This document shows positions 34,860 through 43,127 of a stretch of 64,000 nucleotides of DNA, in pieces. The notes beneath the pieces were generated by a model. The model made no database searches, was not told the origin of the DNA, and saw nothing but the letters and a program-made list of their open reading frames with translations. Location of the stretch: the NCBI RefSeq assembly GCF_902506165.1, contig NZ_LR733817.1:4424211-4488210 (forward strand), given 5' to 3'. The stretch's first letter is position 1, and each line of letters begins with the position of its first letter. Origin of the DNA: Bosea sp. 29B (GTDB taxonomy: Bacteria; Pseudomonadota; Alphaproteobacteria; Rhizobiales; Beijerinckiaceae). The position numbers and the translations under genes are program-made.

Positions 34860-35444
34860 TCACATCCCGCAGGATGTCCTGACCAGGAGTGTGAATGGAT
34901 CGATCTGGAAATCCTCCTCGAGTGATTCCCCGAAGAGTCTCAGCCACTTCTCCTGCAGTTCGAAAGCTGCGGCCTCGCGCGCTGCGTCGCATTCGAATTT
35001 TGCCTGATGCACTTCCTGAAAATGATGAACCAGTTCGTGGACCAGGACAGACAGGTCCGCTGCCGTCGCGCCGCTCCATGTGTCTCTCAGATAGATGGTG
35101 TTCTCGCGTGAATCGTAGATCGAGATGATGGTTGGCTGAGCGCGTTGCGTTACGATTTCTGACGCATATTGCTTGAATCGCAGCACGGCGACCTGGTCAG
35201 CTCGTTTGAAGACGAGCCTCGGCAAGGAGGCGGGGACCGGCTGCCCCAGCTTCGCGCCGACCCAGATCGCAAGGGCTTCCAGCAGCCGTCCTCCCGGATC
35301 GGGTTGCTTCTCACCGATGACGATTTCGAAGCCTGAGCCGAGGCGCAGGCGCTCGATCGTCTCGTCGCGGGCCCGAGCTTCGAGAGGTAAGGATGACACG
35401 AGCGCGGCAGCGCCCGCGATCAGACAGCGTCCGACAGCTTTCAT
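34860..35444 (-). CDS. secreted protein with HExxH motif (DUF6647-like)
   Basis: 194 residues from ATG 35444. Signal peptide (VGRCLIAGAAALVSSLPLEA) then a small domain with HELVHHFQ (about residues 137-144), a zinc-metalloprotease-type HExxH, and aligned acidic residues after it (KFECDAAREAAAFELQ). It may be a periplasmic metallopeptidase; I know similar proteins only as a domain of unknown function. Isolated on the minus strand. Confidence 0.65.
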   Translation of the reverse strand: MKAVGRCLIAGAAALVSSLPLEARARDETIERLRLGSGFEIVIGEKQPDPGGRLLEALAIWVGAKLGQPVPASLPRLVFKRADQVAVLRFKQYASEIVTQRAQPTIISIYDSRENTIYLRDTWSGATAADLSVLVHELVHHFQEVHQAKFECDAAREAAAFELQEKWLRLFGESLEEDFQIDPFTLLVRTSCGM

Positions 35445-35627
35445 GGCAGTCGTCCGGAGCAAATGCCGTCAATTGCGATACTGGCCGTCGGCACCGCCGT
35501 GTGTGCTTCACGGGAGGATCGCCTGTTCCGCAAGCTAACAGATCACGGAAGCGATCCCTACCGACTTGCCCGCTCCCGCTGCATCATCCTTCAGCCATGG
35601 CGTGCACCGGGTGTCCAACAGGTCTGG

Positions 35628-36509
35628 TCAGGCATTGGCTTCCAGCCAGGCGACGAGTTCGGCGCGTCGCGGATGCGGCTTGCCAGCTGGCGGGAGCAGC
35701 ATGGTCAGACGGTCGCTGCTGGGAAGCTCGTCGGCGAAGGGGGCAACCAGCCGCCCATCGGCGAGATAGGGCGCAATGAGGCTCCTGCGACCGATCAAAA
35801 CACCAGCGCCGCCGAGCGCCGCATCGAGCGCCAGCGCATAGAGCGAATAGGACGGGCCGCGACCGGGATCGATCCCGCCCACACCGGCATGACTCAGCCA
35901 GCGCGCCCAGTCGCTGCGCCAGACTGCGTCGTGCAGCAGGGTCTGGCCGGCGAGATCGGCCGGTGTGCGCAGCTTGCGGGCGAGGGCGGGGGCGCAGACC
36001 GGGAACAGGCTGTCCTCGCCAAGCGTGAGCGCGTTGATCGGCGGTTTGGCGAGGTAGAACAGCGCCAGATCGAAACTCTCGTGCCGGCCTGCCGGTGGTT
36101 CCTCCATCGCGCTGATCGAGACGGCGAGGCCGGGAAAGGCCTGCTGCAGCGCCGGCAGGCGCGGCGATAGCCAGAGCTGGGCGATGCAGGGCAGGGCAGC
36201 GATGGCGAGCGCCCGGCCGGCATGGCTCGCCTTGAGCTCTTGCACGGTCAAAGCGAGCGCGTCGAAGGCGGCGCTGAGCCGGGGACGCGCGTCCCGGGCG
36301 GCCTCGGTCAGCGCGACGCCCTGCGGCAGTCGCCGGAACAGAGTCAGGCCGAGAAAGGCTTCGAGATGCCGAACCTGCTGGGCGATGGCGCCTTGCGTCA
36401 CCCCGATCTCCTCGGCCGCCCGCGAGAAGCTGCCGAGCCGCGCCGCGGCCTCGAAGGCACGCAGCGCATTGAGCGGTGGCAAGGGCGGGCGGGGCGGTCT
36501 GACGGGCAT
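35628..36509 (-). CDS. LysR-family regulator (GcvA-like)
   Basis: 293 residues from ATG 36509. HTH at about residues 12-50 (LNALRAFEAAARLGSFSRAA, EEIGVTQGAIAQQVRHLE). The C-terminal co-inducer domain resembles GcvA-type regulators. It is divergent from an SHMT-like gene, and an inverted repeat TTTGCA-N8-TGCAAA lies between them, so it probably controls that gene in response to an amino acid. Confidence 0.9.
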   Translation of the reverse strand: MPVRPPRPPLPPLNALRAFEAAARLGSFSRAAEEIGVTQGAIAQQVRHLEAFLGLTLFRRLPQGVALTEAARDARPRLSAAFDALALTVQELKASHAGRALAIAALPCIAQLWLSPRLPALQQAFPGLAVSISAMEEPPAGRHESFDLALFYLAKPPINALTLGEDSLFPVCAPALARKLRTPADLAGQTLLHDAVWRSDWARWLSHAGVGGIDPGRGPSYSLYALALDAALGGAGVLIGRRSLIAPYLADGRLVAPFADELPSSDRLTMLLPPAGKPHPRRAELVAWLEANA

Positions 36510-36565
36510 GGGCGGCACGAGGTTTCAGGCCTAGATTTTCTAGCCCTGCCGGCGACGATAACTGG

Positions 36566-36585
36566 TTTGCACAAGCGTCTGCAAA
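36566..36585. promoter_or_regulatory. LysR-type binding site candidate
   Basis: TTTGCA (36566-36571) and TGCAAA (36580-36585) form a perfect inverted repeat with an 8-base spacer, containing the T-N11-A pattern of LysR boxes, midway between the divergent LysR and SHMT-like genes. Confidence 0.5.
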
Positions 36586-36628
36586 TCGCTGCAATGGCCG
36601 CACGAAACAACACTCTGCGGGGATGGCG

Positions 36629-37954
36629 ATGACGGTGAAACTGGCGCGGCGCGGCTGGGTGCCGGCGGCGAGCGAGGATTATGTGCAGGGGATCGCCGGT
36701 GAGGTCGCCGGCCAGGACCGCGCGGCGCGCGAGGAGAGGCTCGCCAACCTCGTCGTCGAGAACCGCACCATCCACGAGCGCGACTGCGTCAACCTCAACC
36801 CGGCAACGAACGTCATGAACCCGCGCGCCGAGGCGGTGCTGGGGCAGGGACTCGGCACGCGCCCCTCGCTCGGCTATCCCGGCGACAAATACGAGATGGG
36901 CCTCGAGGCGATCGAGCAGATCGAGGTGATGGCGGCCGAGCTTGCAGCGCAGGTCTTCGGCGCGTCCTATGCCGAGATCCGCGTGCCGTCCGGTGCGATC
37001 GCCAATCTCTATGTCTTCATGGCGGCGGCCAGGCCCGGCGATGTCGTGATCGCACCGCCGCCCGCGATCGGCGGCCATGTCACCCATCACGGTGCCGGCG
37101 CTGCCGGGCTCTATGGCGTCGTCACCCATCCCGCGCCGATCGATGCCGAGGGCTACACGGTCGATGTCGAGAAGCTGCGCGAGGATGCGCGGCGGCTTCG
37201 GCCGAAAGTCATCAGCATCGGCGGCAGCCTCAATTTGTTCCCGCATCCGATCCGCGAGATCCGCGCCATCGCCGACGAGGTCGGCGCGATCGTGCTGTTC
37301 GACGCCGCCCATCTCTCCGGCATGATCGCTGGCCACGGCTGGCAGCAGCCGCTGGAGGAGGGCGCTCACGTCATGACGATGAGCACCTATAAGAGCCTGG
37401 GCGGCCCGCCCTCCGGCCTGATCGTCACCAACGATGCCGGCCTCGCCGAGAAGCTCGACGCGATCGCCTATCCTGGCCTCACCGCCAATTTCGATGCGGC
37501 GAAATCGGCGGCGCTGGCGATCACCATGATGGACTGGCAGGAGTTCGGCCGCGACTACGCCGCGATGATGGCGGCGACGGCAAAGGCGCTCGCCGAGGCT
37601 CTCACGGAGCGGCAGGTGCCTGTTTTCGCCCGCGATCGCGGCATGACCACCTCCCACCAGTTCGCGATCGAGGCGGCGTCCTATGGTGGCGGGCAGGCGG
37701 CGGCGAAGCGGCTGCGTGCCGTCAATATTCTGAGCTGCGGCATTGGCCTGCCGATCGCGGAGGTCGACGGCGACGTCAACGGCCTCAGGCTCGGCACGCC
37801 CGAGATCGTCCGCTTCGGCATGAAGCCCGAGCACATGCCCGAGCTCGCCGGCTATATTGCCGACGGGTTGTCGGGTGCGCGCCCGGACGAGGCGATCGCC
37901 CGCGATGTGACGGCCTTCCGCCGGCGGTTTGGGAAGCTGCATTATGTGAGGTGA
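36629..37954 (+). CDS. serine hydroxymethyltransferase-like PLP enzyme
   Basis: 441 residues; ATG 36629 has GGGG 6 bases upstream, ATG 36623 is the alternative. SHMT fold: NLNPATNVMNPRAEAVLG near residue 55, YPGDKYEMG (substrate tyrosine region), FDAAHLSGMIAG with the PLP aspartate, and the Schiff-base Lys in TMSTYKSLGGPPSG (about residue 250), where ordinary SHMT has TTTTHK. The His-Lys to Tyr-Lys change and overall divergence suggest an alternative substrate, for example a 2-methylserine or other beta-hydroxy amino acid, instead of the housekeeping GlyA role. Regulated probably by the divergent LysR protein. Confidence 0.75.
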   Translation: MTVKLARRGWVPAASEDYVQGIAGEVAGQDRAAREERLANLVVENRTIHERDCVNLNPATNVMNPRAEAVLGQGLGTRPSLGYPGDKYEMGLEAIEQIEVMAAELAAQVFGASYAEIRVPSGAIANLYVFMAAARPGDVVIAPPPAIGGHVTHHGAGAAGLYGVVTHPAPIDAEGYTVDVEKLREDARRLRPKVISIGGSLNLFPHPIREIRAIADEVGAIVLFDAAHLSGMIAGHGWQQPLEEGAHVMTMSTYKSLGGPPSGLIVTNDAGLAEKLDAIAYPGLTANFDAAKSAALAITMMDWQEFGRDYAAMMAATAKALAEALTERQVPVFARDRGMTTSHQFAIEAASYGGGQAAAKRLRAVNILSCGIGLPIAEVDGDVNGLRLGTPEIVRFGMKPEHMPELAGYIADGLSGARPDEAIARDVTAFRRRFGKLHYVR

Positions 37955-37965
37955 CGTCGTAGCGC

Positions 37966-38071
37966 GTCATTCTCGGGCGAAGCGCAGCGCAGACCCGAGA
38001 ATCTCGTGACGAGAAGGCGCTGTGTGGCGCCTCTTCCGGCCTGAGATGCTCGGGTCAAGCCCGAGCATGAC
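37966..38071. repeat. intergenic palindromic repeat, family A, copy 1
   Basis: Contains two hairpins: ATTCTCGGG...CCCGAGAAT and ATGCTCGGG-TCAAG-CCCGAGCAT. The same design recurs at 48021-48112. It lies between two converging genes and overlaps the last five codons and the stop of the beta-lactamase-like gene. Confidence 0.75.
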
Positions 38072-39434
38072 GCTGGTCATACCGCTCCAGCATTTCGGAG
38101 CGCAGCGCCTCTTCCCCGATCACCTGCGCGGCGCCGAGCCAGGCCGCTTCGATCTCACCCGCCGCATTGCGGACCAGGCGGGCCGGCTCGCCCGGGCTGG
38201 CGAAGGCCGAGGCTTTGACGATGCGGCCCTGGTCCTCGCCCTCCGGCACGATCTCGCCGGCGTCGAAGAAGGGGTTGTACAGCGCCGGATTGGCCATCAG
38301 CACCTTGCCGTCGACCGGCACGAGGTCGCCGGCGCCCCAGATCGTCCAGAGGCGCTTGCGCCAGCGCTCGGTCGCTGGCGTCGGCGCGCCATGTTCGGCG
38401 AAGGTCCGGAAAATCTGGATCACGCCGTCGAGCCAGGGGTGGGCGAGGCCGTCGATGGCATTGGTCAGGACCGAGACGGTGAGGCCCTGTTCAGGCACGG
38501 TGGCGGTGCGGGTGATGAAGCCCTGGAAGCCGCCGGAATGGCCGACCCAGTCCCAGCCATCGCCGCCGCCCGATATGGTGCCGAGGCCGTAATGGCGCCC
38601 CAGGCTGCTCTCGGCGTCGGGCCAGAGCCGGCGCGTCATCTCGCGGCGGCTGAGCTCTGACAGCACGCTGCGCTCGGCCTTGGGGGAAAGCTGGGCAATG
38701 TAGCGGGCGATATCGGCCGCGGTCGCGACGAAGCCGGCGGCCGAGACCATGGCGTTGCCGGGATTGTCGGCCGGGATCACCACACGCCGGCCGAGCGGCT
38801 GCGTGCCGCTATGGCCCTTCGCCATCGGCCCGTTCCAGAGCGTGATGTCGGGCCTGGTCTCCTTCAGCCCGGCAGGCGTGACGATCTCGCGGGCGATCCA
38901 GTCGGCGTAAGGCTCGCCGGTCACCGCTTCGATGACGAGGCCGAGCAGGCCGAAGCCGTGATTGGAATATTTGAGGCGCTGCGAAGCCGGGAAGACAGGC
39001 GGCCTGGCGAGGTCGGCAAGCAGCTCGTCCTTGCGCAGATAGGGCTTGCGATCGAAGAACTGGCCGCAGTCGACGCCGTCGCGCAGGAGCCCGGCACTGT
39101 TGGAGAGAAGCTGCGTCAGCGTCACCGCCGCGACTTCGGGGTGCAGGCCCTCGACATAGGCGCCGGCCTTGTCGTCGAGCCGCAGGTGCCCTTGTTCGGC
39201 GAGGCGCAAGATACCGGCGGCGGTGAAGCTCTTCGAATGCGAGGCGATCCGGAAGCCATGGCGCGGCGTCAGCGCCTCGCCGGTCGAGAGGTCGGCGCTG
39301 CCGAAGGCGGCTTCGAGGACGATCTCGCCATCGTCGGCGATCGCGACCGCGCAGCCGGGCTGGTCATGGAGGCGGCGCTGGAATTCGAGCCAGCTTGCGA
39401 CATAGTCGAGCGCGGCGGGCAACCAGGGCTTCAT
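38055..39434 (-). CDS. serine beta-lactamase-like/esterase family protein
   Basis: 459 residues from ATG 39434 (39446 also possible). The three active-site motifs of the class C/esterase group are visible: S-x-x-K in ASHSKSFTAAG (about residue 66), Y-x-N in LKYSNHGFGLLG (about 154) and HSGGFQGF (about 295). A C-terminal region of about 120 residues follows the catalytic domain. No signal peptide, so a cytoplasmic esterase or peptidase is likelier than antibiotic hydrolysis. The final residues RHARA and the stop codon come from an intergenic repeat. Confidence 0.85.
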   Translation of the reverse strand: MKPWLPAALDYVASWLEFQRRLHDQPGCAVAIADDGEIVLEAAFGSADLSTGEALTPRHGFRIASHSKSFTAAGILRLAEQGHLRLDDKAGAYVEGLHPEVAAVTLTQLLSNSAGLLRDGVDCGQFFDRKPYLRKDELLADLARPPVFPASQRLKYSNHGFGLLGLVIEAVTGEPYADWIAREIVTPAGLKETRPDITLWNGPMAKGHSGTQPLGRRVVIPADNPGNAMVSAAGFVATAADIARYIAQLSPKAERSVLSELSRREMTRRLWPDAESSLGRHYGLGTISGGGDGWDWVGHSGGFQGFITRTATVPEQGLTVSVLTNAIDGLAHPWLDGVIQIFRTFAEHGAPTPATERWRKRLWTIWGAGDLVPVDGKVLMANPALYNPFFDAGEIVPEGEDQGRIVKASAFASPGEPARLVRNAAGEIEAAWLGAAQVIGEEALRSEMLERYDQRHARA

Positions 39435-39601
39435 CGGGGAATCCATCCTTAGGCGGGCTGAACCGAAGCTTGGCACAGGCGATGATGCCGCGTCAGCGCC
39501 GCGAAGCGCAGGAGCCATGCATTGTTGGCGGAAACGCCTTCGTCCTTGCCCTCGCGGCTCACGCGTGGCATCCGTCCGCGCCACACATAAGGATCGTTAC
39601 C

Positions 39602-39814
39602 GTGGACAAGACCGAACTCGCCAAGCTCGAAGCCTATCTCCGTCGCACCTTCGCCAACCACAATATCAGCGTGCGCGCGCGGCTGAAGAAGACCGATTCG
39701 GCCGAGGTCTACCTCGCCGACGAGTTCATCGGCATCATCCATGTCGACGACGAGGACGGCGACCGCTCGTTCAACTTCACCATGGCGATCCTCGACGTCG
39801 ATCTCGAGGATTGA
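39602..39814 (+). CDS. DUF3126 small protein
   Basis: 70 residues from GTG 39602, with AAGGA 9 bases upstream. The whole length matches DUF3126: a start like (M)DKTELAKLEAYLRRTF, DSAEVYLADEFIG in the middle and EDGDRSFNFTMAILDVDLED at the end. Cytoplasmic, conserved in alphaproteobacteria, function unknown. Confidence 0.85.
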   Translation: MDKTELAKLEAYLRRTFANHNISVRARLKKTDSAEVYLADEFIGIIHVDDEDGDRSFNFTMAILDVDLED

Positions 39815-39830
39815 GATCGCAGGGCTGCGC

Positions 39831-40556
39831 TCAGCGCATCAGCCCGTCGATCGTGCGGCGCACGCCGCCGAGCATGATCTGCCAGTCGGCCACGATGGCG
39901 CGCGGGAAGCGGATGTTCACATCGACGCCGCGATGGCGGAAGGTCACGCGGCAAGGCTCGTCGAGGCCGCTCTGGGCGGTCTCGACCGGGCAACGCGCCG
40001 CAAAGCCGCGCGCATCCGGCACCGAGACGTAGAGCTCGTCGCCCTCATAGGGCGAGCCCTTGCGGAAGCCGCGCACCACCAGCCCGCCCGGATTGGACCA
40101 GACCGTCGGCGTCAGGAAACGGGCATAGGTCGAGAGCTGCGTTGCCGGCTCGTTGACCTTGTCCGGCGGGCTCAAGGTCACCAGCAGACGGTGCCTGGTG
40201 TCGGGCATCACCGGCCCGAGGCTCGGCCAGTCCAGTCGCAGGCGTGCCATGCCGACCAGGCGTCCATCCTCGCCATCGGCGCCGGTCAGGTTTTCCGGGA
40301 TCGCCAGCACGACCTCGCCGACCCGCGACGCCTGCAGGTCGGTGCCGGCGTCGGGATTGGGGCGGGTGGCGAACAGGGCAAGGCCGGTGCCGGCGAGCCC
40401 GAGGACGACGATGGCGGCTGCAAGCCGCAGCAACGCCCGGTCGCCGCGCGGCAAGACCGGCGCTGGGCGACGCTTCAGATGATTGCGGATCAGCGCTGCG
40501 ACATCGGTGGCGCTGCTGAGCGGTTGGCCCTGGTCGGGCGCGGCGTAGAGGCTCAT
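39831..40556 (-). CDS. single-pass membrane protein of unknown function
   Basis: 241 residues. A cytoplasmic N-terminus of about 45 residues (Pro/Arg-rich), one transmembrane helix (AAAIVVLGLAGTGLALFA, about 46-64), then a periplasmic domain with two cysteines (ARCPVE, EPCRVTF) that could pair. I do not recognise a family. It is divergent from a membrane protein gene, with a perfect CtrA-type box between them. Confidence 0.65.
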   Translation of the reverse strand: MSLYAAPDQGQPLSSATDVAALIRNHLKRRPAPVLPRGDRALLRLAAAIVVLGLAGTGLALFATRPNPDAGTDLQASRVGEVVLAIPENLTGADGEDGRLVGMARLRLDWPSLGPVMPDTRHRLLVTLSPPDKVNEPATQLSTYARFLTPTVWSNPGGLVVRGFRKGSPYEGDELYVSVPDARGFAARCPVETAQSGLDEPCRVTFRHRGVDVNIRFPRAIVADWQIMLGGVRRTIDGLMR

Positions 40557-40649
40557 CGGATTCGTCCGTGGGGGCCGATGCGTGGCCCTGTCCGGAGACT
40601 CAACCAGAGCCGCCTTAACACCCCGTAAACCATGTCCGGGCCGGCGTGG

Positions 40650-40664
40650 TTAACCATTGGTTAA
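40650..40664. promoter_or_regulatory. CtrA-type binding box
   Basis: TTAA-CCATTGG-TTAA is an exact TTAA-N7-TTAA match to the CtrA consensus and is itself palindromic. It lies between divergent genes starting at 40556 (minus) and 40697 (plus). Confidence 0.6.
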
Positions 40665-40696
40665 AGCTTCGCTTCCGCGTTGAGCGACCTTGCGCC

Positions 40697-41059
40697 ATGG
40701 TTCGCCAGCAGCCGCTGGAAGCCGTGTCCGTGACGCTCGAACCATCTGCCATCGAAGCCCTGAAATCGCTGGTCCTCGGCTTCGCCTTCGCCGGGTTGCT
40801 GGCGAGCGCCTTCGAACTGTTCACGCAGAAGCGCGTCGGCTTCGAGCTGCTGCAAAGCGGTGGTGTCGGCGCGGTGGCGAGTGTGCCGGTGGTGGTGTTC
40901 AGCGCGCCCTTCCTGATCCTGCGCAACACGGTGCGCGGCCGGCGGATCGAAGGGCGGCCGTTTTTCTTCGTCATGGCCGCGAGCATGATCGCCTCGCTCT
41001 GGAGCCTGATCAGCGGCCGGGTCGTGCTCGACATGCTGATGATGCTTGGCGCCGCTTGA
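40697..41059 (+). CDS. small membrane protein of unknown function
   Basis: 120 residues with about three hydrophobic helices (ALKSLVLGFAFAGLLASAF, GGVGAVASVPVVVFSAPFLI and MAASMIASLWSLISG), linked by NTVRGRRIEGRPFF. Conserved-looking but unrecognised. Preceded by a CtrA-type box, and followed by a hairpin (GCAGGGC / GCCCTGC, 41063-41080) without a T-run. Confidence 0.6.
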   Translation: MVRQQPLEAVSVTLEPSAIEALKSLVLGFAFAGLLASAFELFTQKRVGFELLQSGGVGAVASVPVVVFSAPFLILRNTVRGRRIEGRPFFFVMAASMIASLWSLISGRVVLDMLMMLGAA

Positions 41060-41088
41060 CGGGCAGGGCGCCGGCCCTGCAATCCTCC

Positions 41089-41200
41089 AGAGCAATTCCA
41101 GCAAAAGTGCGTAGCGGTTTTTGCGCGCGGAATTGCGAGAAACCAAAGAGATAGAGCTTTGGAGGCGATTTGTATTCGCCAGAAGAGCTCTAAATGAAAC
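41089..41200. repeat. palindromic intergenic repeat, family D
   Basis: AGAGCAATTCC...GGAATTGC hairpin enclosing GCAAAAGTGCGTAGCGG and TTTTTGCGCGC, followed by a second weaker hairpin (GGCGA/TCGCC). It resembles the first hairpin at 45565-45615 and ends before the ribosome site of the carbonic anhydrase gene. Confidence 0.6.
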
Positions 41201-41215
41201 TTCGGAGGATACGCC

Positions 41216-41746
41216 ATGCCGCTCTATTCGCTCGACGGGACCGAGCCCGAGACGCCGCCGGAAGGGCAGTGGTGGCTGGCGCCCGACGCCCACGTGATCG
41301 GCCGCGTCCGGCTGGCGAAGGATGTCGGGATCTGGTTCGGCGCGGTGCTGCGCGGCGACAATGAGTGGATCGAGATCGGCGAGGCCACGAACATCCAGGA
41401 AGGCTGCGTGCTCCACACCGACATGGGCGCGCCGCTCAGGATCGGCGCCGGCTGCACCATCGGCCACCGCGCCATCCTGCATGGCTGCATCATCGGCGAG
41501 AACAGCCTGATCGGTATGGGCGCGACCGTGCTCAACCATGTGAAGATCGGCCGGAACTGCCTGGTCGGCGCCAATGCGCTGGTGACCGAGGGCAAGGAAT
41601 TTCCGGACAATTCGCTGATCGTCGGCTCGCCGGCGCGCGCGATCCGCACGCTCGACGAAGCGGTGGCCGCGGGCCTGCGTGCCTCGGCTGCAGGCTATTC
41701 CGAGCGCTGGAAGCAATTCGCCAAGGGCATGAAGCGGATCGACTGA
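41216..41746 (+). CDS. gamma-carbonic-anhydrase family protein
   Basis: 176 residues, a left-handed beta-helix hexapeptide-repeat protein. Metal histidines are seen in VLHTDMGAPL (about residue 67) and TIGHRAILHGC (about 82-92), matching the three-His site of gamma carbonic anhydrases; RGDNEWIEIG is also conserved. Strong GGAGGA before the ATG. Members bind zinc or iron and may hydrate CO2 or serve as acyltransferase-like proteins. Stands alone after a repeat element. Confidence 0.9.
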   Translation: MPLYSLDGTEPETPPEGQWWLAPDAHVIGRVRLAKDVGIWFGAVLRGDNEWIEIGEATNIQEGCVLHTDMGAPLRIGAGCTIGHRAILHGCIIGENSLIGMGATVLNHVKIGRNCLVGANALVTEGKEFPDNSLIVGSPARAIRTLDEAVAAGLRASAAGYSERWKQFAKGMKRID

Positions 41747-41774
41747 CCGCTCTGCTCCGCAGTTCCGCTACCTT

Positions 41775-41815
41775 CAAAAAAGAAGCGGGCCGGCTCCCGG
41801 GGAAGGAGCCGGCCC
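41775..41815 (-). terminator. rho-independent terminator for the transglutaminase-like gene
   Basis: An 11-base stem (GGGCCGGCTCC 41787-41797, GGAGCCGGCCC 41805-41815) with a 7-base loop. On the minus strand it is followed by a T-run (A-run 41777-41782 as printed), so it ends the gene at 41947-42579. Confidence 0.75.
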
Positions 41816-41946
41816 TGGACGATGCCCGGTCGGGGACGGGTGGGTGGGGACGTGACCGGACTCGTCGTCTGGTGGCGAAGCCCGTCTAGACTTCGCCGGT
41901 CTCGTATTCGCGCCGGGTTTCGTCCCCGCCCGACGCGTTGTCTGGT

Positions 41947-42579
41947 TCAGCGCAGCGAAGCCACCGTCGAGGTCGAGAGGCCGCCGAGCGAGGCCCAGCC
42001 TGTACGGGCCTGGGATTCGCGCTTGACGTAGGTGTAGCCGGTCTGGCTCCACGGCAGGATCGCGTTGCGCTTGTTGTCGAGGATGAAATCGCCGCGGTCG
42101 GTGCGGATCATCAGCACGGCATGGCCGGCATTCTCCTCGTCGATCACGACGGTGACGCGCATGGCCCGGCGTGGCAGGCCGGCCTCGGCCAGGCGCTGGC
42201 GCTTCAGCAGGACATAGTCCTCGCAGTCGCCCTTGCCGTCGGTCGGGATATCCCAGCGGTCGACCACGCCCCAATGGTCCTGGTCGGTGACGGCCTCGAT
42301 CTCGCGATTGGCCTTGAGATTGGCGGCGACGATCAGCTTCCAGGTCTTGGCCGTCAGCTCGATCTGCTCTGCCTCGCGGGTGTCGACGGCGCATTCGCTT
42401 GGGCTGCGCTTGCAGAAGTCGACCCAGGCGTAAGGCGCCCGGGCCTCGCCGCCGGCGACGATCGGCGCGCTGGCGACCGGCACGCCGCTCGTCTGCTGCG
42501 CCTCAGCGCCGGTCACGCCGGCGAGGGTAATGATGGTAGCAGCGGCCAGGCCGCGAAATCCCCGAAAACCCGAAAACAT
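41947..42579 (-). CDS. transglutaminase-like cysteine peptidase (BTLCP)
   Basis: 210 residues with a signal peptide ending AEAQQ. The catalytic Cys is in KGDCEDYVLLKRQ (about residue 118), His in NAGHAVLMI (about 153) and Asp in GDFILDNKRN. This is the bacterial transglutaminase-like proteinase family that includes LapG, but no LapD-like gene is adjacent. It would act in the periplasm. Ends in a clear terminator. Confidence 0.85.
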   Translation of the reverse strand: MFSGFRGFRGLAAATIITLAGVTGAEAQQTSGVPVASAPIVAGGEARAPYAWVDFCKRSPSECAVDTREAEQIELTAKTWKLIVAANLKANREIEAVTDQDHWGVVDRWDIPTDGKGDCEDYVLLKRQRLAEAGLPRRAMRVTVVIDEENAGHAVLMIRTDRGDFILDNKRNAILPWSQTGYTYVKRESQARTGWASLGGLSTSTVASLR

Positions 42580-43127
42580 GTCGTCCCCTTTCCTGTCCCG
42601 GGAACGACCATGCTCTTGGGCTGTAGAGATCGCTTGAAATGAAAGCGCGCAATTTTACTGAAATCGAGCCTATTGAAGATCAAAGTACTTACAGAAAATA
42701 AGGTATAAAATCGATGGTAAGATTTCTTAGCGCTCGTGTCAGAGATCATTAACTATGCGTTTTCTTAACCGTCTAGTCTCTTAACCATAGAGGTGAGGCC
42801 CGTAATACCTGGTCAAGGATTGCAGCGCCCGGCGGCTAAGACAGGGCTGGGCCGCCCCATTTTCCGGCCGGAGCGCGAGCAGGGAGAGAGATTGCCATTG
42901 GTCGTCGGGGAGAGTTGGTCGCCCCCGCGCCTTCTACGGCCGGGCTGGCCTTCGTCCGCGTCGCTTTCCCACATGCGAAGAGGGGCTTCGCGGGGACTTT
43001 TTCTACCGCAGATCGCAGGAGCTGCGAACCATGGCGAGCCGCTGCGCGGTCTGCGTGAACGCGAGATGCAGCGCTGCCTGGATTGTCTTGAAGGTTAAGC
43101 TGAAAGGAAAGAAGCGCTGGTCCGCGC
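42580..43127. other. long intergenic stretch with AT-rich segment
   Basis: About 550 bases without a convincing gene. The segment 42630-42790 is clearly AT-rich and contains three TTAA boxes at exact 16-base intervals (42749, 42765, 42781). The right part is GC-rich with no recognised signal. Confidence 0.5.

Noticed and set aside
42793..43098. 101-codon plus-strand frame
   Set aside because: No ribosome site, no resemblance to known proteins and unlikely composition.
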